A program made the translations under genes and the position numbers. The notes under the pieces were generated by a model that saw only the letters and a program-made list of their open reading frames with translations, did not search any database and was not told the DNA's origin. Below are positions 35,343 to 43,410 of a stretch of DNA of 64,000 nt, piece by piece (position 1 is the first letter of the stretch; the number at the start of each line of letters is the position of its first letter). Source of the stretch: Pontibacter kalidii (GTDB lineage: Bacteria > Bacteroidota > Bacteroidia > Cytophagales > Hymenobacteraceae). The stretch lies in the NCBI RefSeq assembly GCF_026278245.1, contig NZ_CP111079.1, forward strand, positions 1,800,501 to 1,864,500, written 5' to 3'.

Positions 35343-36845
35343 ATGAGAAAGATCAATAAGATTCTGGTAGCCAACCGTGGTGAAATAGCTTTGCGCGTAA
35401 TGCGAACAGCTAAAGAGATGGGGATCAAAACTGTAGCCGTTTACAGTGAAGCCGACCGTAACGCGCTGCACGTGCGCTTCGCAGACGAGGCCGTTTGTGT
35501 GGGCGGGCCTAAATCGAGCGAATCATACCTGCGCGGCGATGTGATCATACAGGTTTGCAAGGATCTTGGAGTAGATGCCATACACCCGGGTTACGGTTTT
35601 TTATCTGAGAACGCTGGATTCGCCAAAGCCGTTCAGGAGGCCGGGCTAATCTTTATTGGGCCATCTCCGGAGGCCATCGAGCTTATGGGCAGCAAGCTAG
35701 CGGCCAAGGCAGCTGTTGCCAAGTATGACATCCCAATGGTGCCAGGCACCGAGGAAGCCATCACCGATGTGGAGGAGGCAAAACAGATCGCTAGGCAGGT
35801 AGGCTTTCCTATCCTTATAAAAGCGAGTGCCGGTGGTGGTGGCAAGGGTATGCGTGTGGTGGAGAGCGCTGAGGTGTTTGAGGAGCAGATGCAGCTGGCG
35901 GTAAGCGAGGCAACATCTGCCTTCGGCGATGGCTCCGTGTTTATCGAAAAGTATATTGGCTCGCCGCGCCACATCGAGATTCAGGTGCTGGGCGATACGC
36001 ACGGCAATATTGTGCACCTGTTTGAGCGGGAGTGTTCGATTCAGCGCCGTCACCAGAAGGTGATCGAGGAGGCGCCTTCGGCTATACTCACTCCTGCCCT
36101 GCGCGAGGAAATGGGCCGCAATGCCGTAAACGTGGCCAAGGCCTGCGACTATGTTGGCGCCGGTACGGTGGAGTTCCTGTTGGATGAAAACATGAACTTC
36201 TACTTCCTGGAAATGAATACCCGCCTGCAGGTGGAGCACCCGGTAACCGAGCAGATCACCGGCCTGGACCTGGTGAAGGAGCAAATCCTTATTGCAGAGG
36301 GCAATGCACTAAGTTTCCGACAGGATGACCTGAAAATAAACGGCCATGCACTCGAGCTGCGTGTTTATGCCGAAGACCCGGCTAATAATTTCCTGCCCGA
36401 CATTGGCAAACTCGAGACCTACAGAAGGCCCCAGGGCCTTGGCGTGCGCGTGGATGACGGCTTTGAGCAAGGCATGGAAATCCCGATCTACTACGACCCT
36501 ATGATCGCCAAGCTGGTGACGTTCGGAAAAGACAGGCAGGAGGCCATTGCCAAAATGCTGCGCGCTATTGCCGAGTACCAGATTACAGGCATCGAAACTA
36601 CCCTGCCCTTCGGTACTTATGTGCTACAGCACGAGGCATTTGTCAGCGGCAACTTCGACACCAAATTCATCGAGCGTCACTTTAGCCCGGATGTGCTGGA
36701 AAGAAAACCAGACGAGGGAGCCGACGAGGTAGCAGCAGCCTTAGCAGCTGTATTGATGAACAAACAAAAGCCTGCCACGGCGGATGCCGTGGCCCTGACC
36801 TCTGAAAAACAGAACGCTAACTGGCGCAGAAACAGAACACGCTAA
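35343..36845 (+). CDS. accC: Biotin carboxylase subunit (acetyl-CoA carboxylase type)
   Basis: Carboxylates biotin on BCCP with ATP and bicarbonate. 500 residues: LVANRGEIALRVMRTAKEMGI at the N terminus, an ATP-grasp with KASAGGGGKGMR, RHIEIQVLGD, ERECSIQRRHQKVIEEAPS, and EMNTRLQVEHPVTEQITG. The C-terminal ~45-residue tail (EGADEVAAALAAVL onwards) is longer than in E. coli AccC (449 residues). No biotin carrier or carboxyltransferase gene is adjacent, so whether it serves acetyl-CoA or another acyl-CoA carboxylase is open. A strong terminator follows. Confidence 0.92.
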   Translation: MRKINKILVANRGEIALRVMRTAKEMGIKTVAVYSEADRNALHVRFADEAVCVGGPKSSESYLRGDVIIQVCKDLGVDAIHPGYGFLSENAGFAKAVQEAGLIFIGPSPEAIELMGSKLAAKAAVAKYDIPMVPGTEEAITDVEEAKQIARQVGFPILIKASAGGGGKGMRVVESAEVFEEQMQLAVSEATSAFGDGSVFIEKYIGSPRHIEIQVLGDTHGNIVHLFERECSIQRRHQKVIEEAPSAILTPALREEMGRNAVNVAKACDYVGAGTVEFLLDENMNFYFLEMNTRLQVEHPVTEQITGLDLVKEQILIAEGNALSFRQDDLKINGHALELRVYAEDPANNFLPDIGKLETYRRPQGLGVRVDDGFEQGMEIPIYYDPMIAKLVTFGKDRQEAIAKMLRAIAEYQITGIETTLPFGTYVLQHEAFVSGNFDTKFIERHFSPDVLERKPDEGADEVAAALAAVLMNKQKPATADAVALTSEKQNANWRRNRTR

Positions 36846-36863
36846 GCAGTTTTTCTAAAGTAT

Positions 36864-36908
36864 AAATCCCCTGGAGCAGAAAGTTTATACTTCTACTCCA
36901 GGGGATTT
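36864..36908 (+). terminator. Terminator of accC
   Basis: AAATCCCCTGGAGCAGAA (36864-36881) pairs with the inverted arm at 36891-36908 with one mismatch, around a 9 nt loop. The loop holds TTATAC of the window-wide AGTATA motif. T-rich sequence follows. Confidence 0.85.
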
Positions 36909-37560
36909 GTCTTATATCCTTATCTGGCGCAGTTTTGCCGGCAGCGTACCTTTGGTTTTGCATGAGCCAAGGTTATACCGTTCTGTAATGTTGAATCTTT
37001 AATTAAGTTGGTTTGAAAGGTCAGGCTTAATACTTGGCCCATGCTTTATACTTGAGTTCAACTCCGCTGTTCCGGGCATCCTCTGCTGTGGTTCTCCAGA
37101 TCCGATCCGCATGAGCCATACTTTATACTTGAGCTATGCTTTATACTTGCTGATCTAAACTACCCATTTAGCTGGCGCAAGCGTCCGCTTGTGCCTCTCA
37201 TATTTTGCTCATACTTGGGCTATACTCGAATTGCTTCCGCTTCCCGCAACTGGAGGCAAGCTATCCTTTCTGGCAACCGTTCATCCACGGCTTTACTAAG
37301 TGGCTCGTTTCATCTTTGGGTTTTGCTCCCTCCAGGCCGGGAGGCCTCGTCCTTTGGCATCGCGCTGTCTACATTTCCTTTGCTCCTAACGTCGCAATGC
37401 CCTTGGCGGGCACCAGAAATCTAGAAGGCGCTCAACCCAAGGACTGGGAATCGTTCGATAGTCGCTGCTGACGAAGCCTCAGCCAAGTCCCCCTTGGAAG
37501 GGGGCAGGGGGATGTAAGCGTCTTCTGGACAAGGAACAGGTTCGATAGCTACAGCTATTT

Positions 37561-37662
37561 GTCATCTCGACCTATGGGAGAGATCTCTTTAGAATTCCCT
37601 ATAGATCCCTCACAGCTACGCTGGCTCTCTTCGGCTCCCGCCTCAAGAGTACTCGAGATGAC
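37561..37662. mobile_element. 102 bp MITE-like dispersed element with 10 bp terminal inverted repeats
   Basis: It starts GTCATCTCGA and ends with its exact reverse complement TCGAGATGAC. The interior has no gene. Related sequences beginning GTCAT(C/T)TCGA and ending ATGAC are well known to me as dispersed intergenic repeats in Bacteroidota genomes. Mobility is inferred, since no transposase or target-site duplication is visible. Confidence 0.55.
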
Positions 37663-37726
37663 AGGGAAGAAGAAGCAAGTATAATTCCCCTCCTTGGAGG
37701 GGCGGGGGTGGGTTTATACTTTGTAG

Positions 37727-37811
37727 TCCTGCTGTTGCGGATTTGCAATCCGCTTTTCTGTCCGTCGCTACTGCCTTTGCTATGGCAGATTGCAAATCCG
37801 AAAGAGCAGGA
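37727..37811. repeat. 85 bp imperfect hairpin element
   Basis: The outer stem is TCCTGCT (37727-37733) with AGCAGGA (37805-37811). The inner stem, CGGATTTGCAATCCGC (37738-37753) with GCAGATTGCAAATCCG (37785-37800), is 15 of 16 paired. No coding potential. Confidence 0.75.
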
Positions 37812-38012
37812 AAGGGTGGGTTCACTCTTGTAGGAACAGGTCGGGACCTGTCCGCGCAATACCAACAGAATCGGAGTTCATACTTTAGCCACAGTAGTTA
37901 CAGAGCTCCCCTCCTTGGCTAAGGAGGGGCAGGGGTGGTTGGAACCGATACTAGCTTCCTCCCCTGTTCTTTGGAGTGGGCCGGGTTTATTGCAACCTGA
38001 GCTAAATACAAA

Positions 38013-38039
38013 AAGGGCTTAGCGAGTAGCTAAGCCCTT
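38013..38039 (-). terminator. Terminator of the thrS-infC-rpmI-rplT operon
   Basis: AAGGGCTTAGC (38013-38023) and GCTAAGCCCTT (38029-38039) form a perfect 11 bp stem with a 5 nt loop. T-rich sequence follows on the minus strand (TTTTTGTATTTAG), 23 bp past the rplT stop. Confidence 0.88.
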
Positions 38040-38061
38040 CTGTCTTATATCTGAAAGTAAA

Positions 38062-38406
38062 TTACTTTACTTTGTCAACGATAGTCTTGAAAGCCTCCGG
38101 GTGGTTCATCGCCAGGTCAGCAAGTACTTTGCGGTTCAGGTCGATGTTGGCCTTTTTCAGGGCGCCCATCAGTACAGAGTAAGACATGCCATGCTCACGC
38201 GCACCGGCGTTGATACGCTGAATCCACAGCGCTCTGAAGTCTCTCTTCTTTGCTTTTCTATCACGGTAGGCGTAAACTAAACCTTTTTCTACCGCATTTT
38301 TCGCAACTGTCCAAACGTTCTTGCGACGGCCAAAGTAACCTTTGGCCATTTTCATTACTTTCTTTCTTCTGTGTCGTGCTGCTACGACATTGACCGATCT
38401 TGGCAT
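38062..38406 (-). CDS. rplT: 50S ribosomal protein L20
   Basis: 114 residues, the usual size. It is recognised by [27 protein letters not shown] at the N terminus and [37 protein letters not shown]20 is an early 23S rRNA-binding assembly protein and in many bacteria represses its own operon by binding the leader mRNA. It is the last gene of thrS-infC-rpmI-rplT, 100 bp after rpmI, with a hairpin in that gap. Confidence 0.98.
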   Translation of the reverse strand: MPRSVNVVAARHRRKKVMKMAKGYFGRRKNVWTVAKNAVEKGLVYAYRDRKAKKRDFRALWIQRINAGAREHGMSYSVLMGALKKANIDLNRKVLADLAMNHPEAFKTIVDKVK

Positions 38407-38489
38407 TTTGTTTAAAGTTTTGGCGGCTGGTGATTCTGAAGAATCTTTTTAAGACCAGATACCGGGTTCGTACTAATAATTAACCTTCA

Positions 38490-38510
38490 CTAATTCTGTC
38501 GCAGAATTAG
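38490..38510 (-). promoter_or_regulatory. Perfect intercistronic hairpin at the rpmI stop codon
   Basis: CTAATTCTG-CGA-CAGAATTAG (minus-strand sense) is a perfect 9 bp stem with a 3 nt loop that contains the rpmI stop codon. No T-run follows, so it does not look like a terminator. RNA processing or ribosomal-protein control is possible. Confidence 0.5.
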
Positions 38511-38701
38511 ATTTTGAGCATGAACTTAACGTTTGCTTCGTCGGCTTTGCTAACAAGGCCGATGTGCGTCAAATTACGCTTCTGCTTTGTCGTCTTCTTC
38601 GTCAGGATGTGGCTCTTGTAAGCGTGCTTACGCTTGATCTTGCCAGTACCTGTCAAAGAAAAACGCTTCTTTGCACCAGATTTGGTTTTTACTTTTGGCA
38701 T
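38507..38701 (-). CDS. rpmI: 50S ribosomal protein L35
   Basis: 64 residues, basic: [43 protein letters not shown], a clear L35 pattern. It follows infC by 24 bp and precedes rplT, the order conserved in most bacteria. ATG at 38701. Confidence 0.97.
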   Translation of the reverse strand: MPKVKTKSGAKKRFSLTGTGKIKRKHAYKSHILTKKTTKQKRNLTHIGLVSKADEANVKFMLKI

Positions 38702-38725
38702 GAGTATATAATTAATTGAAAAAAA

Positions 38726-39286
38726 TTACTTTTTCACCGGAGCGGCCTTTGGTGCCAGAATCAGGAACATGCGTTTCCCCTCCAGCTTAGGCAGTTGCTC
38801 AACCTTGGCCAAGTCCTCCAGCGCCTGCGCGAACTTCAGCAACAGAATCTCGCCGCGTTCTTTAAACACGATGGACCTGCCCACGAAGTGTACGTAAGAC
38901 TTGATCTTATAACCGCTCTCCAGAAAGCCCTTGGCATGCTTCAGCTTGAACTCGAAGTCGTGGTCATCGGTATTAGGGCCGAAACGGATTTCCTTGATCA
39001 CAACTTTCTGCTGTTTCGCCTTCATCTCCCTCGTCTTCTTCTTCTGTTCGTACTTGAACTTAGAATAGTCGATGACGCGGCATACGGGAGGGTTGGCTGT
39101 TGGCGAAATCTCAACCAGGTCAAGATTTTGCTCATTAGCCATCTTTTGAGCATCTCGGGTTGAGTATACTCCTTGCTCAACATTGTCACCAACTAGCCTG
39201 ACCTCTCTGGCAGTTATTTTATCATTGACTTTGTATGGCTCCTCCACCTTTCCGCGTGGGATGTAGCGCCTGTTTTGCGTAGCTAT
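38726..39286 (-). CDS. infC: Translation initiation factor IF-3 with probable AUA start
   Basis: Binds the 30S subunit and proofreads the start codon. The frame continues upstream of the GTG at 39247 with residues that fit the IF-3 family N terminus ([21 protein letters not shown]). An in-frame TAA lies five codons above the ATA at 39286. A perfect AAGGAGG Shine-Dalgarno sits 7 nt before that ATA, and there is no ATG between, so I choose ATA: 186 residues. Later motifs are [37 protein letters not shown] and [17 protein letters not shown]. Rare starts in infC allow IF-3 to repress itself in E. coli, where the start is AUU. Confidence 0.9.
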   Translation of the reverse strand: MATQNRRYIPRGKVEEPYKVNDKITAREVRLVGDNVEQGVYSTRDAQKMANEQNLDLVEISPTANPPVCRVIDYSKFKYEQKKKTREMKAKQQKVVIKEIRFGPNTDDHDFEFKLKHAKGFLESGYKIKSYVHFVGRSIVFKERGEILLLKFAQALEDLAKVEQLPKLEGKRMFLILAPKAAPVKK

Positions 39287-39365
39287 AGTTGTACCTCCTT
39301 AGTTTAAATTCTACAATTAGGTTGCGAATATCGCAATTTATCTATCAAAAAAGAAATTTCTTTCC

Positions 39366-41303
39366 TTAATTGTTCAGCATTTCGGCAATTTTGCCCTGAA
39401 AGAAGGTGCTGAACTCCTCGATCGCCATGGATCCGAGGTCGCCTTCGCCGTGCCTTCTGACGGAAACAGCACCGTTCTCCTGCTCCTTCTCCCCCACTAT
39501 CAGCATGTATGGCACCTTGCGTACTTCCGCATCTCGAATCTTGCGGCCGATCTTCTCATCACGGTTGTCCACGTAGCCCCTGATATCATCCTGCTGCAGG
39601 CGGTCGTACACCTGCTGGGCGTAATCATGGTACTTCTCAGAGATCGGAAGTATGGCGATCTGCTCCGGGCTCAGCCACAGCGGGAAATTACCGCCGCAGT
39701 GCTCGATGAGCACGGCCACGAAGCGCTCCAGGGAACCAAATGGCGCGCGGTGGATCATCACCGGGCGATGTTTCTGGTTATCAGCACCAATATATTCCAG
39801 CTGGAACCTCTCTGGTAAGTTATAATCCACCTGAATAGTTCCCAGCTGCCATTTACGGCCAAGGGCATCCTTCACCATAAAATCGAGCTTAGGTCCGTAA
39901 AACGCAGCCTCGCCCAATTCGGTTACAGTTCTTAAACCCTTCTCCGCAGCAGCCTCTATAATGGCGCTTTCCGCTTTCTCCCATACTTCGTCTGTGCCGA
40001 TGTACTTGGACTTGTTTTCCGGGTCGCGCAGGGAGATCTGGGCAGTATAGTCATCAAAGCCCAGGGCCTTGAACACGTACAGCACCAGGTCAATCACCTT
40101 GATGAACTCTTCCTTCACCTGGTCGGGGCGGCAGAAGATGTGGGCGTCGTCCTGCGTAAAGCCACGCACACGGGTCAGCCCGTGCAGCTCGCCGCTTTGC
40201 TCGTACCGGTAAACAGTACCGAACTCGGCAAAGCGCACCGGAAGCTCTTTGTAGGAGCGCGGGCGTGTTTTGTAGATCTCGCAGTGGTGCGGGCAGTTCA
40301 TGGGTTTAAGCAAAAACTCCTCGTTTTCGTTCGGCGTCTTGATCGGCTGGAACGAGTCGGCACCATACTTCTCGTAGTGGCCGGAAGTTACATACAGTTC
40401 TTTGCTGCCGATGTGCGGCGTTACTACCGGCTGGTAGCCAGCCTTTATTTGCGCCTTGCGCATGAACTGCTCCAGGCGCTCGCGCAGCAGCGTGCCTTTT
40501 GGCAGCCACAGCGGCAGGCCCATGCCTACCTTCTCAGAGAAAGCAAACAGTTCCAGTTCCTTGCCCAGCTTGCGGTGGTCGCGCTTCTTGGCCTCCTCCA
40601 GGCGCTCCAGATATTCGGTCAGCTCCTTCTGTTTCGGGAACGTCACACCGTAGATACGGGTCAGCTGCTTGTTCTTCTCATCGCCGCGCCAGTAGGCCCC
40701 GGCAATGTTCATGATCTTGGCCGCCTTGATGAAACCCGTGTTCGGGATGTGCGGGCCACGGCAAAGGTCCACGAAATTACCTTGCTCGTAGAAAGTTATA
40801 CTTCCGTCCTCTAGGTCCTTGATCAGGTCCAGCTTGTACTCATCGCCCTTTTTGGTGAAGTACTCCGTAGCATCCGCTTTGGAGACCTCGCTGCGCTTAT
40901 ACTCGTTCTTCTGGCGCGCCAGCTCCAGCATTTTCTGCTCCAGCTTTGCGATATCCTCCTGAGACAGGTGATGCTCGCCTAGGTCCACATCGTAATAAAA
41001 TCCGTTCTCCACCGGGGGGCCGATGCCGAACTTCACGTCCGGGTACATGTCCTCCAATGCCTCTGCCAGCAAGTGGGCAGAAGAGTGCCAGAAGGTGTTT
41101 TTGCCTTCGTCGTCATTCCAGGTGAGCAGCTGCACCGTCGCATCCTCGTTGATGGAGCGCGTGGCATCCCAAACGGATCCGTTTACTTTGGCAGCAAGCA
41201 CGTTACGAGCCAGCCCTTCACTGATGCTCTGTGCGATCTCAAGGCTGGTTACGCCGCTTTCATACTGGCGCACCGAACCATCTGGCAGTGTGATGTTGAT
41301 CAT
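39366..41303 (-). CDS. thrS: Threonyl-tRNA synthetase
   Basis: 645 residues, complete architecture. A TGS domain (1-60) is followed by an editing domain with [33 protein letters not shown] and a class II catalytic core with [11 protein letters not shown] (zinc ligand), [17 protein letters not shown] and the motif-3 region near [12 protein letters not shown]. The anticodon domain (about 545-645) carries [15 protein letters not shown]. First gene of the thrS-infC-rpmI-rplT operon, as in many bacteria. The infC start lies 79 bp downstream. Confidence 0.98.
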   Translation of the reverse strand: MINITLPDGSVRQYESGVTSLEIAQSISEGLARNVLAAKVNGSVWDATRSINEDATVQLLTWNDDEGKNTFWHSSAHLLAEALEDMYPDVKFGIGPPVENGFYYDVDLGEHHLSQEDIAKLEQKMLELARQKNEYKRSEVSKADATEYFTKKGDEYKLDLIKDLEDGSITFYEQGNFVDLCRGPHIPNTGFIKAAKIMNIAGAYWRGDEKNKQLTRIYGVTFPKQKELTEYLERLEEAKKRDHRKLGKELELFAFSEKVGMGLPLWLPKGTLLRERLEQFMRKAQIKAGYQPVVTPHIGSKELYVTSGHYEKYGADSFQPIKTPNENEEFLLKPMNCPHHCEIYKTRPRSYKELPVRFAEFGTVYRYEQSGELHGLTRVRGFTQDDAHIFCRPDQVKEEFIKVIDLVLYVFKALGFDDYTAQISLRDPENKSKYIGTDEVWEKAESAIIEAAAEKGLRTVTELGEAAFYGPKLDFMVKDALGRKWQLGTIQVDYNLPERFQLEYIGADNQKHRPVMIHRAPFGSLERFVAVLIEHCGGNFPLWLSPEQIAILPISEKYHDYAQQVYDRLQQDDIRGYVDNRDEKIGRKIRDAEVRKVPYMLIVGEKEQENGAVSVRRHGEGDLGSMAIEEFSTFFQGKIAEMLNN

Positions 41304-41321
41304 AGTTGTTTCTCTTTCTAT

Positions 41322-42389
41322 CTATTCCTGTAGGCGTACGGCTGCACTATCAGGTATTGGTCTTGCAATTTTATACTTTAGCCGGGAAATGGACCGGCTG
41401 ACATACGTTGCCGTCGGGTCCACAGCCAGAAGCCGCTGGCAGGTCGAGAGCGCTTTGGTATTCAATCCACTCCGCTCGTAGGCTGTGGCCAACCGCACCA
41501 GGTACTCCCGGTCCGACCGGTATACTTTGTAAATCTTCTCCAGATGCCCTAGCGCCTCGTCGTTGTTGCCCAAAGCAAGCTGATGCACACCCAGTCTGTA
41601 ATGCGCATCCGACAAGGTATCATTTATACTAACGGCTTTATCATAGGCCAGCATAGCACTGTCGCGCTTCTGCTCTGCCTGGTACAGCAGCCCCCGGTTA
41701 TACCATAGCTTGGCATCAGCCGGAGCTTTGTGCATGGCCTTGAGCAAGTATGGCCTGGCGGCAGTGTGGTCACCCTTGTCAATCAGTATAGCGGCCAATT
41801 CGCGCTGTGGCTGCATGAAGTTCGGCGCCTGCTCCAGCGCCAGCTTATAGTTGCGCACCGCGTTTAACGAATCGCCGGTTGCCTCCTGCACACGGCCTTT
41901 ATAGTAGTAGGCAAACTCATCCGCCGGGGATAGCTCCTGCGCCTTCAGGATATAGGCCATTGCCTGCTTATACTCTTTACGCTGCAAGTATAACTCCCCC
42001 AACAGCACATACAAGGAGGAGCGCTGGAATGAGTTCCGCTCCGCCGTCAGCGCCAGCGGCAGGGCCTCTTCCGGCTTGCCCATGGCACGCAGCACCTGCG
42101 CCTTAACGAACAGTGAGGCAGGCTCATTCTTTGTTAGCCTTACAGCTTCCTCTGCATCCTCCAATGCCTTCTCCAGTTCACCGTTCTGCAGCAGCACCAC
42201 CGCCCTGCGGGCGTAAAGGCTGCCATCGCGCTTCGAGTTCTCGAGTGCGGCGTTTAGGTTCTGCAGTTGCGCCGCTGGGTCGTCCTTTACCTCCTGCAGG
42301 TTCACCATCTGCTCCCTGTTACTTTCTTCCAAAGCACATGAGCCCAGCGCAACCGATAACACCATCAGCACCAAACTAGAAATCCGCAT
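41322..42389 (-). CDS. TPR-repeat lipoprotein
   Basis: 355 residues. It has a lipoprotein signal peptide with lipobox ALGSC (Cys18), then at least eight TPR units, for example SLYARRAVVLLQNGELEKALEDAEEAVRL and AKLWYNRGLLYQAEQKRDSAMLAYDKAV. It is probably an outer-membrane-anchored scaffold. The gap to the thrS start is 18 bp, so co-transcription with thrS is possible but probably accidental. The partner is unknown. Confidence 0.85.
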   Translation of the reverse strand: MRISSLVLMVLSVALGSCALEESNREQMVNLQEVKDDPAAQLQNLNAALENSKRDGSLYARRAVVLLQNGELEKALEDAEEAVRLTKNEPASLFVKAQVLRAMGKPEEALPLALTAERNSFQRSSLYVLLGELYLQRKEYKQAMAYILKAQELSPADEFAYYYKGRVQEATGDSLNAVRNYKLALEQAPNFMQPQRELAAILIDKGDHTAARPYLLKAMHKAPADAKLWYNRGLLYQAEQKRDSAMLAYDKAVSINDTLSDAHYRLGVHQLALGNNDEALGHLEKIYKVYRSDREYLVRLATAYERSGLNTKALSTCQRLLAVDPTATYVSRSISRLKYKIARPIPDSAAVRLQE

Positions 42390-42509
42390 CTTTACCGGTT
42401 TTTTATACTTCTGCCAAAGGGCACTTATACTTTGTCCGCGCTAAATTAAGACATTTTACCCAAATAGAAACACATCCGGGACAGGAAGCATGACGCAGAA
42501 CAAAAACAA

Positions 42510-42540
42510 AAAGCCTGCCACCGTTAGGGGAGCAGGCTTT
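42510..42540 (-). terminator. Terminator of the 262-residue TPR gene
   Basis: AAAGCCTGC (42510-42518) and GCAGGCTTT (42532-42540) form a perfect 9 bp stem, followed on the minus strand by TTGTTTTTGTT. It lies 18 bp past the stop at 42559. Confidence 0.85.
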
Positions 42541-42558
42541 CTGGCTGTATGATGCCTT

Positions 42559-43347
42559 TTATATCTTCTGTTGCTGCTGCAACATGATACTGCATCGCCT
42601 GCTAAGCTCCAGCTCCTCTTTCGTTTCGAGTGGCAGCGTCAGCGCCTTCTGTAAGGTGCTGATGCAGGCGGTAGTATTTTTCATTTCTTTGTACACACAG
42701 GCAAGGTCGTAGTAATACTGAATATTATTCGGATCGTAGGTTATAGCTTTTTCAATGGCCTCAGCGGCGCTTTCGTTTGTGGCTTCTCCGCAAACACCTC
42801 CAAATAACATCTTTGTAGCAGCCTTTTCAGCGAAGTTGAGATTGGCCATTTTGTAGTTCCAACGCCCAAGTATGTGCCAAGCGCCCGCGTGTTGGTTATT
42901 ATCGGCTAGGGCGGCATCCACAAATGATTTCATCTGGTGTATACCTGCCAGTCTCTCCTTCGGCCCGGAAACCATCGCCTTTGCACCTAGGGCCACAGCC
43001 ATGGCATAGTTTGCCTCTGCGTCCTCCGGCTGCAGCTCGTAGGCTTTAAGCGCATATTCTTTCGCTTTAGAGAAATGCTCCAGCTTACGGGTTTCGTCCA
43101 GGAACCTATCGCCGATGCGGGTGTGCAGAAAGCTGGCCTTGCACAAGGCTGCGTAATTCTCAGGGGATTCGGCTAACACCTGCTCATACAGGCGCAGCGC
43201 CTCACTCTCTTTATAGCTATTTAAAAGCTGCTCCGCACGCTTCATCAGCTCGGTGTTACCTGATGCACCTCCCCCTGCCCAGGCATTCGCCGGGGAAGCA
43301 GCACAGAGTGTGCAGGCAAGTATAACAGCCTTTAAATATTGCTTCAT
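42559..43347 (-). CDS. Exported TPR protein
   Basis: 262 residues with a signal peptide (YLKAVILACTLCAASPANAWA) followed by TPR units (EALRLYEQVLAESPENYAALCKASFL, AITYDPNNIQYYYDLACVYKEMKNT). A spacer contains AMVSGPKERLAGIHQMKSFVD, seen in a group of Bacteroidota TPR proteins. A small monocistronic gene with its own terminator. The binding partner is unknown. Confidence 0.8.
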   Translation of the reverse strand: MKQYLKAVILACTLCAASPANAWAGGGASGNTELMKRAEQLLNSYKESEALRLYEQVLAESPENYAALCKASFLHTRIGDRFLDETRKLEHFSKAKEYALKAYELQPEDAEANYAMAVALGAKAMVSGPKERLAGIHQMKSFVDAALADNNQHAGAWHILGRWNYKMANLNFAEKAATKMLFGGVCGEATNESAAEAIEKAITYDPNNIQYYYDLACVYKEMKNTTACISTLQKALTLPLETKEELELSRRCSIMLQQQQKI

Positions 43348-43410
43348 AGATAATACAGTTCCCTTAAACTACCAAGTGTCAGCGACATTAGCAAGGCACC
43401 GGGAGAGAAA

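Larger units (their letters stand above)
36909..38012. repeat. Gene-free 1.1 kb repeat-filled region
   Basis: Between the accC and rplT terminators no gene is supported. Open frames around 37191-37471 and 37599-37865 run through repeats and are not accepted. The region holds three TTTATACTTG units (37041-37151), the 102 bp element at 37561, the 85 bp hairpin at 37727, and three CCCCTCC/GGGG-type hairpins (37488-37514, 37685-37712, 37906-37938). It also holds a small ACAGGTC/GACCTGT palindrome (37836-37851). Confidence 0.75.

Noticed and set aside
37191..37865. Short open frames in the gap between accC and rplT
   Set aside because: They run through inverted repeats and differ in frame; no start signal or conserved pattern supports them.
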